Source: Saccharothrix luteola (GTDB lineage Bacteria > Actinomycetota > Actinomycetes > Mycobacteriales > Pseudonocardiaceae). From it: a stretch of 58,343 bases of DNA. A model generated the notes under the pieces. That model was not told the origin of the DNA. It worked only from the letters and a program-made list of their open reading frames with translations, and made no database searches. Shown one piece after another: positions 1-8,438 of this stretch (position 1 is its first letter; the number at the start of each line of letters is the position of its first letter). The translations under genes and the position numbers were made by a program. The stretch spans positions 1-58,343 of the forward strand of contig NZ_JAJHUO010000050.1 in NCBI RefSeq assembly GCF_020859565.1, read 5' to 3'.

Positions 1-65
1 TTGGAAGACCCCCGCCGAGGTATTCAGCGAGCAGCTACAGTTGCTCCAACAGCCCGGTGTTGCAT

Positions 66-413
66 CGACCGATTGAACTCGCCCAATACAACGCCAAATC
101 CTTCGCCGAGGCCTGCCACGCCGCCGGGGTGACCCGATCCATGGGCGCGGTCGGCAGCTCCGCGGACAACGCCGCCGCCGAAAGCCTCAACGCCTCCTTC
201 AAACGCGAAACCCTCCAAGGCGCCCAGAGTTGGCACAGTGAAAGGGAAGCACGGCTGGCGGTGTTCGGCTGGGCACACCGCTACAACACCCGACGACGCC
301 ACTCCCACCTCGGCCAGGTGTCCCCGATCGACTACGAGAACAGCCTGCTACCAACACCGGCTACGCTGACCCACGCCGCATAACCCCGTGTCCAACATCC
401 GGGGTGAAGTCCC
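66..413 (+). pseudogene. IS3-family transposase remnant (C-terminal DDE part)
   Basis: Only the C-terminal third of an IS3-type orfB integrase survives. The reading frame at 57-383 contains AGVTRSMGAVGSSADNAAAE, where the final E is the third catalytic acid of the DDE triad, and then the typical YNTRRRHSHLGQVSPIDYE tail. The usual preceding HSDRGxQY block is degraded to HRPIELAQY, and nothing upstream of about position 66 resembles a transposase, so the element is truncated on the left. The right end probably lies near 413, where readable toxin sequence on the other strand begins. It cannot be active. Confidence 0.85.
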
Positions 414-1413
414 CTCGTCCTTGTGCTTCATCACGTGCGCAAGGCCGGACTCCTTGTTGGTACGCGGATTGACCCCTCCCTCCTCCAGAAAGACGATCTT
501 CCCGTTGGGTCCCTGCCGATTTCGACGACCTTGTCCGGAGAGATCTTTACGCCGTTGTCCTGAGCTTCAGCGATGAGTTCCTGCTTCTCCTGTTCCCGAC
601 GCTGCCGGTCGAGCTCGCGCGGATCCTTGTGCTGCGGATCCGGGTCCTTCCTACGGAGCCTGTCGACCAACTCCTTGAGCTTGCGCCATGTCATACGCAG
701 CACCTCGGCGAGCCCGTCGAGCCGTTTAACTACGTTGGAAATGGTCTTGAGCAGCTTGCGCACCACATCCGCGACCTTGGCGGCGTACTTGGCGACCAGG
801 CTGGTGGCCTGCATCGCCACCACCGGCGCCGCGGCACCGCCCGTGACGAGAAGCTCCAGTCCCCAGACCACGAGCCTGCCGACCGCGTCGGCAATCAGGT
901 CCCGCACGAACTCCCGCACCGCCGCCACGATCTCACCCATGATCGTGACCACGGCACCCACACGCTGCACACCCTCGACGCACCACGCAGCGCGTCGACC
1001 ACCTCTCCGGCACGCACCCGATACGCATCACCTGCGGCACCACGCCACCCGGCAGTGCGATCACGCGATGTGGCCTCCAGGTCACCGGCCGCCCGCTCAA
1101 CGCCTTCGCTGATGTTCTGCCAGATCTGTGCGACGGCGCGGATGACCGGCGGTGTCCCGGCCAGGTCGTTCAGCATGTCCTGCAGCGGCTGAACGTGCTC
1201 GATCAACCACCCGACCCCGTAGGACGCCAGCGTGCCAACCGGGTCCATGTAGACACCGAGCGCTTCAAGCCCGGCACCGACGACTCCCAGCCCGGCCTCG
1301 ACCCAATCGCCGTTGTTGATCCGGTCCAGCGCGGCCTGCCCCGCCTCCAGCAGGCCGATCCCGGTGATGGCGGTGGTGTCGTCCTCCGGTTTCGCGACGA
1401 ACGGGTTGTTCGC
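414..1413 (-). pseudogene. Decayed copy of the RHS/WxG-type polymorphic toxin
   Basis: The minus strand reads as a paralogue of the N-terminal domain of the intact toxin at 2725-7203. It matches ANNPFVAKPEDDTTAITGIG, then DPVGTLASYGVGWLIEHVQP, then IMGEIVAAVREFVRDLIADA, in that order. There is no start codon at the position equivalent to the intact GTG (it reads GCG), a frameshift near 983 and another near 508. Correcting the second shift restores a toxin-like tip, KISPDKVVEIGRDPTG followed by KIVFLEEGG and SGLAHVMKHKDE, which then ends at the IS3 remnant. The RHS repeats are absent, so this was a short WxG-domain/toxin protein or an internal deletion. The tip family was not firmly identified. 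Confidence 0.8.
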
Positions 1414-1553
1414 CCCTGCCCCAACCGGCCGAACCGGTCGACGTTGTCACTCTCGACCTGCTCGTAGACCTCGGCGGTCGCCTTCAACGACTCCGCCATC
1501 GAGGCCAGTGCAACCTCGACCAGCGCCGCGCGGTACTGCGCCTCCAGCCAGTC
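1411..1553 (-). pseudogene. EspC-like secretion-associated protein, 3' remnant
   Basis: The segment encodes a helical C-terminus, ALASMAESLKATAEVYEQVE followed by SDNVDRFG. It parallels the end of the intact EspC-like gene at 7200-7505 in both sequence character and position directly before the toxin. It keeps a YxxxE motif (YEQVE), the signature of type VII secretion substrates. The 5' part is missing, replaced at about 1551 by the tyrosine recombinase fragment on the other strand, and the frame runs without a stop into the toxin remnant. Confidence 0.65.
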
Positions 1554-1790
1554 AAGCCGGGCCTGACCTTCCACGGACTGCGCCACAGCCACAAGACTTG
1601 GATGATCGCCGACACCATCCCCGAGATCGCCCAGTCACTCCGACTCGGCCACATCCTCAAAGACCCCGTCCAACGCACCTACTCCCACGTCGCCCCCGAA
1701 GTCACCAGCCGCCTGCTCCAGTGTCTGCAGGACCGCTGGGACAAGGCCGTTGTCGACGTCGGTGACAGCTCCTGGCGCAGGATGGAGTAG
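1551..1790 (+). pseudogene. Tyrosine recombinase (phage-type integrase), C-terminal fragment
   Basis: The frame reads GLTFHGLRHSHKTW, then IPEIAQSLRLGHI, then TYSHVAPEV, ending at a TAG at 1788. This is the catalytic C-terminus of a tyrosine recombinase: the HxxR-type box in HGLRH, the LGH histidine and the nucleophilic tyrosine in TYSHV. Everything before the second conserved box is missing, because the sequence immediately upstream belongs to the EspC-like remnant on the opposite strand. It is therefore a leftover of an integrated element whose other end is not in the window. Confidence 0.85.
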
Positions 1791-1942
1791 CCGATGCGCG
1801 TCTTCTCATCTACTACTTCAACGGCGACAACCGGGCAGACGAGCCGGTCACCGCCGACTCTGAAGCCGACCTTGGATGGACAGACGGTCGCGAGGCTTCA
1901 AGAGAGTGACACGTCAGCTCTTGGTGCCGTCGCCCGTGTCGG

Positions 1943-2284
1943 TCAGAACGATCGGGCTTTGGACGTTCGGCTGCCCACCTGGGCGGCGGGGGCGGAGGTG
2001 AAACGGACGTCGGTGCCTTCTCCCGTCACCGTCACCGTGACCCGGTCTCCCACCGGTACCTGCTCCACCCTGGTAGGCAGCTGGTAGTTCCAGTCGCGCA
2101 CCTCCACGTCGTCGACCGCGGCGAACCTGAGGTGGAACCGGATCCAGTCGTGCTCGGGCGGTGCCTCCCAGGTCCGACGGGTGACTTCGTCCAGCGGTCC
2201 TTCGAAGGACGCGGTGATCGCTTGGTCGCGTTCGTCCCAGTGCAGGGCGTAGAGCTCGAACGCCGACAGGTCAAATGTGCTCAT
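1943..2284 (-). CDS. Imm50-like immunity protein, second copy
   Basis: A 113-residue soluble protein starting MSTFDLSAFELYALHWDERD, made mostly of beta-strand-like segments (WIRFHLRFAAVDDVEVRDW). It resembles the C-terminal half of the preceding Imm50-like gene in pattern, including an F-AVDDV motif shared by both. Its ATG at 2284 overlaps the end of the upstream immunity gene, so the two are probably translationally coupled. I infer it is an accessory or duplicated immunity protein for the RHS toxin. Family assignment is by pattern only. Confidence 0.6.
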   Translation of the reverse strand: MSTFDLSAFELYALHWDERDQAITASFEGPLDEVTRRTWEAPPEHDWIRFHLRFAAVDDVEVRDWNYQLPTRVEQVPVGDRVTVTVTGEGTDVRFTSAPAAQVGSRTSKARSF

Positions 2285-2825
2285 GGTAGGTGTCGATCTC
2301 CGGTCCGGGGACTGACGTGTACAGCCGCTGGTCCAGTTTGCTCGTGAACTCGTGCGGCCCGTCGTCCACCGCGTCCGGGGGCGAGTTGTGGGCGCTGACC
2401 TTGCCGAAGCGGAACTGCTCGGCACACGTCAACGTCAGGCGCAGCGACTCGCCGGTCACCAACACGGCCAGCCTCGCCCTCGGCCGTTCCGCGAGCTCGA
2501 TCGACACGGTGGCCGGGAGCACCGCGCCGCCGGACAGCCGGACGTCGTCGACCGCCAGGAATCCCAGGTGCGCCTGTACGCGGCTGTAACCGGGCACGTC
2601 CGAGGCGACCGGCAGGTCGACGCGCAGCGTGCAGCCGGGTCCTCGGCGCTCGAACCGGATCGACCGCAGCACCAAGCCGGTGAAGTCCGGTCCCTGCGGG
2701 TAGAACCGGGTCAGCAGCTTGGCGTCATTGGGCAGGAGTCGGTCTGCCCAGGCTGGGGTTGTAATAGTAGTGCTCCTGCGCTCCGGGGACTTGGCCGTTG
2801 CGGGTGTTCTCGTAGGGTCGCACAT
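2271..2825 (-). CDS. Imm50-like immunity protein for the RHS toxin
   Basis: About 184 residues. The recognisable domain begins at TTPAWADRLLPNDAKLL and continues through SIRFERRGPGCTLRVDLP and GYSRVQAHLGFLAVDDVRLSGG, the layout of the Imm50 immunity family. It lies immediately after the toxin gene, where a cognate immunity gene is expected, and should bind and block the toxin tip in the cytoplasm. The start is uncertain: the first ATG that fits (2825) lies about 100 bases inside the toxin gene, in another frame, while the conserved region begins only around 2760 with no ATG, GTG or TTG nearby. It overlaps the next immunity gene by 14 bases. Confidence 0.7.
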   Translation of the reverse strand: MCDPTRTPATAKSPERRSTTITTPAWADRLLPNDAKLLTRFYPQGPDFTGLVLRSIRFERRGPGCTLRVDLPVASDVPGYSRVQAHLGFLAVDDVRLSGGAVLPATVSIELAERPRARLAVLVTGESLRLTLTCAEQFRFGKVSAHNSPPDAVDDGPHEFTSKLDQRLYTSVPGPEIDTYHEHI

Positions 2826-5800
2826 GGACGTGCGGGGGCTGGTCGCCCACTCCACCCTCACCGAACTGGTGGCCGGTGTAGTGGTCCTGGAACGCGATCA
2901 GCTCGTCCCGGTTGTTGAGGTAGATCTCCTCGGGGAAGTAGACCGGCTGGTAGTTCTCGTCCAGGATCTGCCGGCCGCTCGGCGTCGTGGACGGCACCAT
3001 CCGGCTGTCCAAGGGCTCGGAACCAGGCGGGACACCGGCGTCGGCGAGTGCCTGCTGCTTGGCTTCGTCCCCGCTGACGTCGCAGCCCTGCAGGCCGAGC
3101 GGGTCGATCTGCCGGGTGGGGTTCGGTACGTAGGCGCCGGGGTTGACCGACGGCACCAGTCCCAGCGGGTCGGGTGAGGCGTACCGCCCGGTCTCCGGGT
3201 CGTAGTAGCGGAAGTGGTTGTAGTGCCAGCCGGTCTCCGGGTCGTGGTACTGACCCGGGAACCGCAGGGGACAGGCCGTCTCGCCCGTCTGGGACAGCGT
3301 TCGGCCCCAGAGGGTGCTCGTGCGTCGCCACCCGACTTCGCCGCGGGCGTCGACCAGTTCGGTCGGGCTGCCGACGACGTCCGCCACGATCGCGTAGAAG
3401 CGCCGGTCGACCTCGTCCTGGTCGAGCTGGGCGATCGGGGTGGCCGATCCGGGTTGGTACTCCCAGGTGCTGGTGGTGCCGCTGCTGTGGACGTGCTCGA
3501 CCAGTCGCGTGCCGTCCCAGGTGAAGTCGTACCGCTCCACGGGGTTGTCGGCCGCGTCGAACCGTTCCTTCGCGATCCGCCTGCCCATCGGGTCGTAGCG
3601 GTACCGCCAGGTGGTGCCGTCGGGGGTGGTCACGCCGGTGAGCCGGTCCTCGGCGTTCCAGGTGAAGCGCCAGAGGCGCACCTGCCCCGACAGCGTGCGG
3701 TGTCGCCGTTGCACCACGCGGCCCTGCCGGTCGTGGACGTAGGAGGTGCGGCCCGCACTGCGCAGGCGCGTGGCGGCGTACTCGCGCGGTCCTTCGGACC
3801 CGTGGTCCGCGACCGGTAGGTCGACGCGGGTGATGTTGCCGACGGGGTCGTAGTCGTAGCGCTCGGACCAGCCCTGCCCTTGCACGGAGACGACGCGTCC
3901 CCGCCGGTCGAGCGCGAACCGGCGCTCACCGGTCGGGTCGGCGATCCCCTCGACGTGGCCGTCCGGTCGGTACCGCCAGCTGCGGTGGGTGATCGGCTGC
4001 TTGGCCGCAACGACCTGTCCGGTCAACTGGTGGGCGGGCGACCACGACTGGGTGACGGTGAGCTCGCCCAGGCTCCGCTCCACCTGACGGCCCAGCGGGT
4101 CGTGTTGGAAGGCGAGGCTGCCACCGGTCGCGTGCAGCGCAACCGGGTTGCCCGCCGCGTCGTACTCCCAGGCGGAGGTCACGCCCACCGCGGTCTCGCG
4201 GGACACGCGCCTGCCGACGGCGTCGAACCCGGACCGGACGGTGCGTCCGGCGACGGTTTCGGCCAGCACGCGCCCACAGGCGTCCCGCTCGTAGACGACC
4301 TCGGTGTCCGGGTTGGTCGCCCGGATCACGCGACCGCAGGGGTCGCGGTCGAAGGTGGCCGTCCCGGTCGGTGTGTGCTTGGCGACCACGTCGCCGTGGA
4401 CGTCGCGCTCGTAGACGACCGTCTCGCCCATGCCGTTGGTGCGGGTGGACAGCCGGCCGGCGGCGTCGTGGGTGTAGGTGAGCACCCGGCCGTCGAAGTC
4501 CACCTCGCGACGCAGACGGCCTGCGGCGTCGTACTCGTAGCGCCAGCTCAAACCGTGCGGGCCGACGACCTCGACGAGTCGCAGTTCCGTGTCGTACGCG
4601 TACGACGTGCGGGCGCCGTCCGGGGTCGTGCGGGCCGCCGGGAGGTCGAAGAAGGTGACCTCCGTGCGGGTGACCTGCCCGAGCGCGTCGACGTGCTCGA
4701 CCTGGTTGCCCTCGCCGTCGTAGCGCCACCGCTCGGTGCTGCCGTCGGGACGGGTGCGCGCCAGCAGCTTGCCCTCCACGGTCCAGCTGTACCGGGTGGT
4801 GCCGCCGAGCGCGTCGGTCGTGGCGGCGACGCGGCCGAAGGCGTCCCGCTGGTGCCGGGTGGTGGTGCCGAGCGGGTCGGTGATCGCGCTGATCAGCCCG
4901 GCACCGTCCGTTTCGTACCGCGTGGCGTTGCCGAGCGGGTCGGTGGTGCGGCTGAGGTGGCCGCGTTCGTCGTACTCGAACCTCGTGGTGGCACCGGCCG
5001 GGTCTGTTTCGACCACCAGGTTGCCGTGGGCGTCGTACTCGCGCAGCCACCTGCCGCCCGCGGGATCGGTGACCTCGGTCGCCAGGCCCGCGCCGGCGTA
5101 GGCGGCGGTGACGGTGGTGCCATCCGGTCGGGTGATCGCGGCGACGTCGCCCTCGCCGTCGTAGGCGTAGCGGGAGGTGTGGCCGAGCGGGTCGGTCACG
5201 GCCACCAGACGGTCGAAGCGGTCCCACTCGCGGGTGGTCACGGCACCGAGCGGGTCAATCTGCCGCACCACCTGACCCAGCTCGTTGAGCTCATAGGTGG
5301 TCGTGTTGCCCAGGGTGTCGGTGTGCGTGGTGCGGCGGTCCTCGTAGGCGAAGGTGCCGTTGAGCGCCCCACCGGAACCGATGGTCGTGGTGGCCCGGCC
5401 CTGCTCGTCGTAGACGTAGCGGTACCAGACGCCGTTGCGGTCGGTCCAGGACGTGAGCCTGCCGTCCTCGTCGTGGGTGAAGCGCAACGCGGCGCCGGAC
5501 GAGTTGGTCACCTCGGACAGCTGTCCCGTGTCGTCGTAGGCGTAGCGCGTCAGGGTGATCGGCTCCGGCGCGGACGTCAGCCGCAGCGCCGTCACCCGCC
5601 CGTCGACCGTGTCGACCGCGACCTCGTACCCGCCGGAGTGGCGCAACCGCGTCGGCAGGCCCTCGTCGTCGTGGTCGACAAGGACCTCACCGCCCGCCCG
5701 CCGCCGGACAGCCGTCAGGGGCAGCGTCGAGCGCGCGTCCCACTCCGCGCCGACGGGTTGGAACTCCCACGTCAACCCTTGCTGCGGGTGCACCACCTCG

Positions 5801-7203
5801 TAACCCTCGCCGCTGCGCCGCAACGACAGCCGCGGACCGAAGTCCGGCAGCACGGTTTCCGCACCCTCCGGCTTGGGGAAGCGCAGCAGGCGGCCGTCCT
5901 CCGTCGCCAGCCAGACGTGGACCGGGCCGACCTCGACCCGTTGGTCCAGGGTGGAGGCCCAGGACGGGCCGAACAACCGCCCGGCCCGGTAGGACGACTG
6001 GTGGTGCCGGGAGAACACGAGTGGCAGCAGGCCGGGCAACGTGGCATCGGTCTGCGACAGCACCACCTCACCGGTGGCGACGTCGATCGGGTCGTCCTCG
6101 CAGAACGGCCGGTCGGCCGACTGGGAGGCGTTGTGGGGGTCGTCCACCGTGCTGTCGATGTCGCCGTCGCGTTGCCCGCTGTTCCCGGTGCGGTCGGCCT
6201 GCCGAGGGCTGTCCGGAGACGTGGTGGGTGTCGCGCTGTCCGGACTGGTGGTGTCGGGAGTGGCGGGGCTGCTCGGGGTGGTGGCCGTCGAGGGAGTGGT
6301 GGTGGTGCCGGAGGGGGAGGTCGTGCCGGAGGGCGAGGTCGTGTCCGCTGTGCTCGACGGGCTGGTGGTGCCGTCCGGGCCCTTGACGGTGGGGGCGTCG
6401 GGTGCGCCGGGTGCACCGGCCGGACTGGTGGTGCCGGGGCCGCTCGGGCCGTCGGCTTTGCGGCCGAGCTTGCCCAGCTTTTCCATGATCTCGCCGAGCT
6501 TGTCGAGGACCTTGCGGATGCGCGGGGTGACGTTGCCGATGGTCTTGACGAGCTTGCGGACGAGGTCGGAGATGCGGTTGCAGACGCGGGCGATGGTGGA
6601 GGTGGCCTGGGCGACGATGACCGGCGTGGCCAGGCCGAGGGTGGCGACGGCCTCCAGTGCCCAGGTGATCAGCTTGCCGACGACCTCGGCCACCAGGTCG
6701 CGGATGATCTCGCGGACGGCCGCCACGACCTCGCCCATCACCATGACGCCGACCCCCACGCCCTCGGCCAGGGTCGCGGCACCGGCGATGGCGTCGGCGG
6801 TCTGGGCAGCGTGGCCGCGGTAGGTGTCGGCGGCGGTGCCCTGCCAGCCCGGCGCGTCCTGGGTGCCCAGTTCCTCGGCGATGCGGGCGACCTCGGCGGC
6901 GACGTTGGCCCAGGTCTCGCTGAACGAACGGATCACCGGCGGGTCGCCGGCGAACCAGTCCAGCGCCTCCTTGAGGGGCTGCACGTGCTCGATCAGCCAC
7001 CCCACGCCGTAGGAGGCCACCGTGCCGATCGGGTCGATGACCATCGACAGCACTTCCAACCCGACACCGACGCCGCCGAGGCCGGCCTCGACCCAACTGC
7101 CGTCGGAGATACCGCTCGCCAGGTCCGCGGCGGACTCGGCGATGCCGATACCGGTGACCGCCGTGGTGTCGCTCTGCGCCGTCGCGACCAGGGGGTTGTT
7201 CAC
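2725..7203 (-). CDS. RHS/YD-repeat polymorphic toxin with WxG-type N-terminus
   Basis: A 1492-residue protein. Residues 1-260 are helical with a WQG motif at 120-122 and resemble WXG100/type VII cargo domains. Residues 260-360 are a Pro/Thr/Ser linker. From about 365 (FCEDDPIDVATGEVV) a DUF6531 and long YD-repeat shell follow, ending in YYDPETGRYASPDPLGL and a second DPLGL, the usual self-cleavage border. The last 121 residues (1372-1492) are the toxin tip, with DHYTGHQFGEGG and PPHVHVRP. These histidines suggest an HNH/Endo VII-type nuclease, which is an inference. The GTG start overlaps the EspC-like gene's stop. The product is presumably exported to act on competing cells. Confidence 0.88.
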   Translation of the reverse strand: MNNPLVATAQSDTTAVTGIGIAESAADLASGISDGSWVEAGLGGVGVGLEVLSMVIDPIGTVASYGVGWLIEHVQPLKEALDWFAGDPPVIRSFSETWANVAAEVARIAEELGTQDAPGWQGTAADTYRGHAAQTADAIAGAATLAEGVGVGVMVMGEVVAAVREIIRDLVAEVVGKLITWALEAVATLGLATPVIVAQATSTIARVCNRISDLVRKLVKTIGNVTPRIRKVLDKLGEIMEKLGKLGRKADGPSGPGTTSPAGAPGAPDAPTVKGPDGTTSPSSTADTTSPSGTTSPSGTTTTPSTATTPSSPATPDTTSPDSATPTTSPDSPRQADRTGNSGQRDGDIDSTVDDPHNASQSADRPFCEDDPIDVATGEVVLSQTDATLPGLLPLVFSRHHQSSYRAGRLFGPSWASTLDQRVEVGPVHVWLATEDGRLLRFPKPEGAETVLPDFGPRLSLRRSGEGYEVVHPQQGLTWEFQPVGAEWDARSTLPLTAVRRRAGGEVLVDHDDEGLPTRLRHSGGYEVAVDTVDGRVTALRLTSAPEPITLTRYAYDDTGQLSEVTNSSGAALRFTHDEDGRLTSWTDRNGVWYRYVYDEQGRATTTIGSGGALNGTFAYEDRRTTHTDTLGNTTTYELNELGQVVRQIDPLGAVTTREWDRFDRLVAVTDPLGHTSRYAYDGEGDVAAITRPDGTTVTAAYAGAGLATEVTDPAGGRWLREYDAHGNLVVETDPAGATTRFEYDERGHLSRTTDPLGNATRYETDGAGLISAITDPLGTTTRHQRDAFGRVAATTDALGGTTRYSWTVEGKLLARTRPDGSTERWRYDGEGNQVEHVDALGQVTRTEVTFFDLPAARTTPDGARTSYAYDTELRLVEVVGPHGLSWRYEYDAAGRLRREVDFDGRVLTYTHDAAGRLSTRTNGMGETVVYERDVHGDVVAKHTPTGTATFDRDPCGRVIRATNPDTEVVYERDACGRVLAETVAGRTVRSGFDAVGRRVSRETAVGVTSAWEYDAAGNPVALHATGGSLAFQHDPLGRQVERSLGELTVTQSWSPAHQLTGQVVAAKQPITHRSWRYRPDGHVEGIADPTGERRFALDRRGRVVSVQGQGWSERYDYDPVGNITRVDLPVADHGSEGPREYAATRLRSAGRTSYVHDRQGRVVQRRHRTLSGQVRLWRFTWNAEDRLTGVTTPDGTTWRYRYDPMGRRIAKERFDAADNPVERYDFTWDGTRLVEHVHSSGTTSTWEYQPGSATPIAQLDQDEVDRRFYAIVADVVGSPTELVDARGEVGWRRTSTLWGRTLSQTGETACPLRFPGQYHDPETGWHYNHFRYYDPETGRYASPDPLGLVPSVNPGAYVPNPTRQIDPLGLQGCDVSGDEAKQQALADAGVPPGSEPLDSRMVPSTTPSGRQILDENYQPVYFPEEIYLNNRDELIAFQDHYTGHQFGEGGVGDQPPHVHVRPYENTRNGQVPGAQEHYYYNPSLGRPTPAQ

Positions 7204-7505
7204 GTGTTCATCCCGTCGAAGCGCGCCGACTCACCGGACTCTTGGGCGTCGTAGGCACGGGAGGTCTCACGTAGGTTCGCGGCGTTGTCGGCGACCGTCT
7301 CCGCCGCCTTGGTCAGGGCCTGCACTCCCATCTCCTCGAACGGTTGCAGCAGCATGGCGAACGGTTGGCAGACCACGCCGTAGGCGGAGTCGTTCATCGC
7401 CACCGTCCGCGCGGCGTCCGCGGCGGTGCGAAGCCGGTCCGCCAGACCTTCGACCCGGCCGGCTAAGGCCGCGATCTCCCCGGTGAGAACCTCGTAGCCC
7501 GTCAT
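7200..7505 (-). CDS. EspC-like (ESX/type VII) secretion-associated small protein
   Basis: About 101 residues, fully helical, starting MTGYEVLTGEIAALAGRVEG. It ends with SRAYDAQESGESARF, which contains YxxxE (YDAQE), the C-terminal signal of type VII substrates. Size and pattern match the EspC/ESX-1 secretion-associated family. I chose the ATG at 7505 because it lies 4 bases after the YbaB-like stop; the frame is open further upstream only inside that gene. Its stop overlaps the GTG of the RHS gene, so the two are coupled. I infer it partners or chaperones the toxin during type VII export. No ESX core genes are in this window. Confidence 0.75.
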   Translation of the reverse strand: MTGYEVLTGEIAALAGRVEGLADRLRTAADAARTVAMNDSAYGVVCQPFAMLLQPFEEMGVQALTKAAETVADNAANLRETSRAYDAQESGESARFDGMNT

Positions 7506-7509
7506 CACT

Positions 7510-7959
7510 TCACCCCAGGTAGCTGTCGTCGCTGAAGTCGTCACCATCGCCGCGGCGCGGTCGGTGCGGCGGCGCGACGGGAGGGCTGTCCGCCTCGACC
7601 TGCGGGAAGTTGCGCTCGGCGGTGGCCACGATGTGCTGTCCCGATGCGGTATCCCCGACCGTCTCCCCCACGATCCGAGCCAACTCGGCCGGGTAGGCGG
7701 CCTGGGCCTGGCGCATCGCCTCCATCACCGCCGCCGCGATCTGCTCCGGACGCAGCCGCGACACCGCCTCGGTCATGGACACCTCACTGGGGATGCCGTT
7801 GGGGCCGACGGTCACGCTGACCGCTCCACCGGCGGCCGACCTGGTGAGCGAGATCCGCTCGACCTCCTGCCGCATCGACTCGTACCGCGCCGCCTTCTGC
7901 TCGGCGGCGCGCTCCCAGTCGTCCACCAGGCGCTGCACGTTGGCCAACGGATCGGTCAT
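7510..7959 (-). CDS. YbaB/EbfC-family protein
   Basis: 149 residues, beginning MTDPLANVQRLVDDWERAAE, with a coiled N-terminal helix, a central VSVTVGPNGIPSEVSMTE strand region typical of YbaB folds, and an acidic Pro/Asp tail. Members bind DNA or act as small dimeric partners; in actinobacteria such genes often head clusters of type VII cargo, as here. It is the first gene of the toxin operon and is followed 4 bases later by the EspC-like gene. Its exact role in the cassette is unknown. Confidence 0.75.
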   Translation of the reverse strand: MTDPLANVQRLVDDWERAAEQKAARYESMRQEVERISLTRSAAGGAVSVTVGPNGIPSEVSMTEAVSRLRPEQIAAAVMEAMRQAQAAYPAELARIVGETVGDTASGQHIVATAERNFPQVEADSPPVAPPHRPRRGDGDDFSDDSYLG

Positions 7960-8179
7960 CGGCTTCCCCTCCGGTGACGTGGAAATCGCGCCACGCTACC
8001 TCGTGTGGGACGGCGCCCGAGTCGGTTTCGTTCCCGAGGTTGCCGGTTCAGCCCAACGCCATGGCCCGAGCCGTCGTGACCTGGCCACCGCAGGACTTCC
8101 GGTTGATCTTTATCGCAGCAGCGCCCCTGTCTGCTGGGCTGTACTGCCTGGGCGATGCGGACCGCAGAGCACTTGTCGG

Positions 8180-8359
8180 GTTCCCGGTTTGGTCGACCAG
8201 GCGCAGTTGGGCGGGGTCGAGGTGGACGCCGACTTCTTCCTCGGCTTCGCGAACGGCGACGGCGAAGTCCGACTCCCCGCGTCGAGCTTGCCGGACGGCA
8301 GGTGCCACAGACCGTGGAAGAGTGGGTTGGTGTCGCGGCGGGTGAGCACGGCGGTTCAC
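8180..8359 (-). pseudogene. Nudix hydrolase remnant with frameshift
   Basis: Two overlapping minus-strand frames together spell a Nudix box. One gives VLTRRDTNPLFHGLWHLPSG and KLDAG, and the other gives ESDFAVAVREAEEEVGV. Joined, they fit GX5EX7REUXEEXGU exactly. One G is missing from a run near 8275, which breaks the frame, and a TGA lies just upstream of the first segment, so the N-terminus is lost too. The downstream sequence no longer resembles a Nudix fold. A sequencing slip could explain the homopolymer shift but not the missing ends. Confidence 0.75.
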
Positions 8360-8438
8360 CCGAAAGGGTGAGGTGGTCGGTGGTGCACTCGATGCATTTC
8401 AGTCGCGGCGCGCGCTGGTGGCCTCGTACGCTGGGCCG

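Noticed and set aside
2725..7203. Short DNA repeats within the RHS gene considered as a CRISPR or minisatellite
   Set aside because: They are codons for YD repeats, irregular in spacing and diverged; no spacer pattern.
3880..7254. A 1124-codon open frame on the plus strand opposite the RHS gene
   Set aside because: It is a GC-skew shadow of the YD repeats, with no domain and a low-complexity Val/Gly/Arg composition. The minus-strand frame has clear family motifs.
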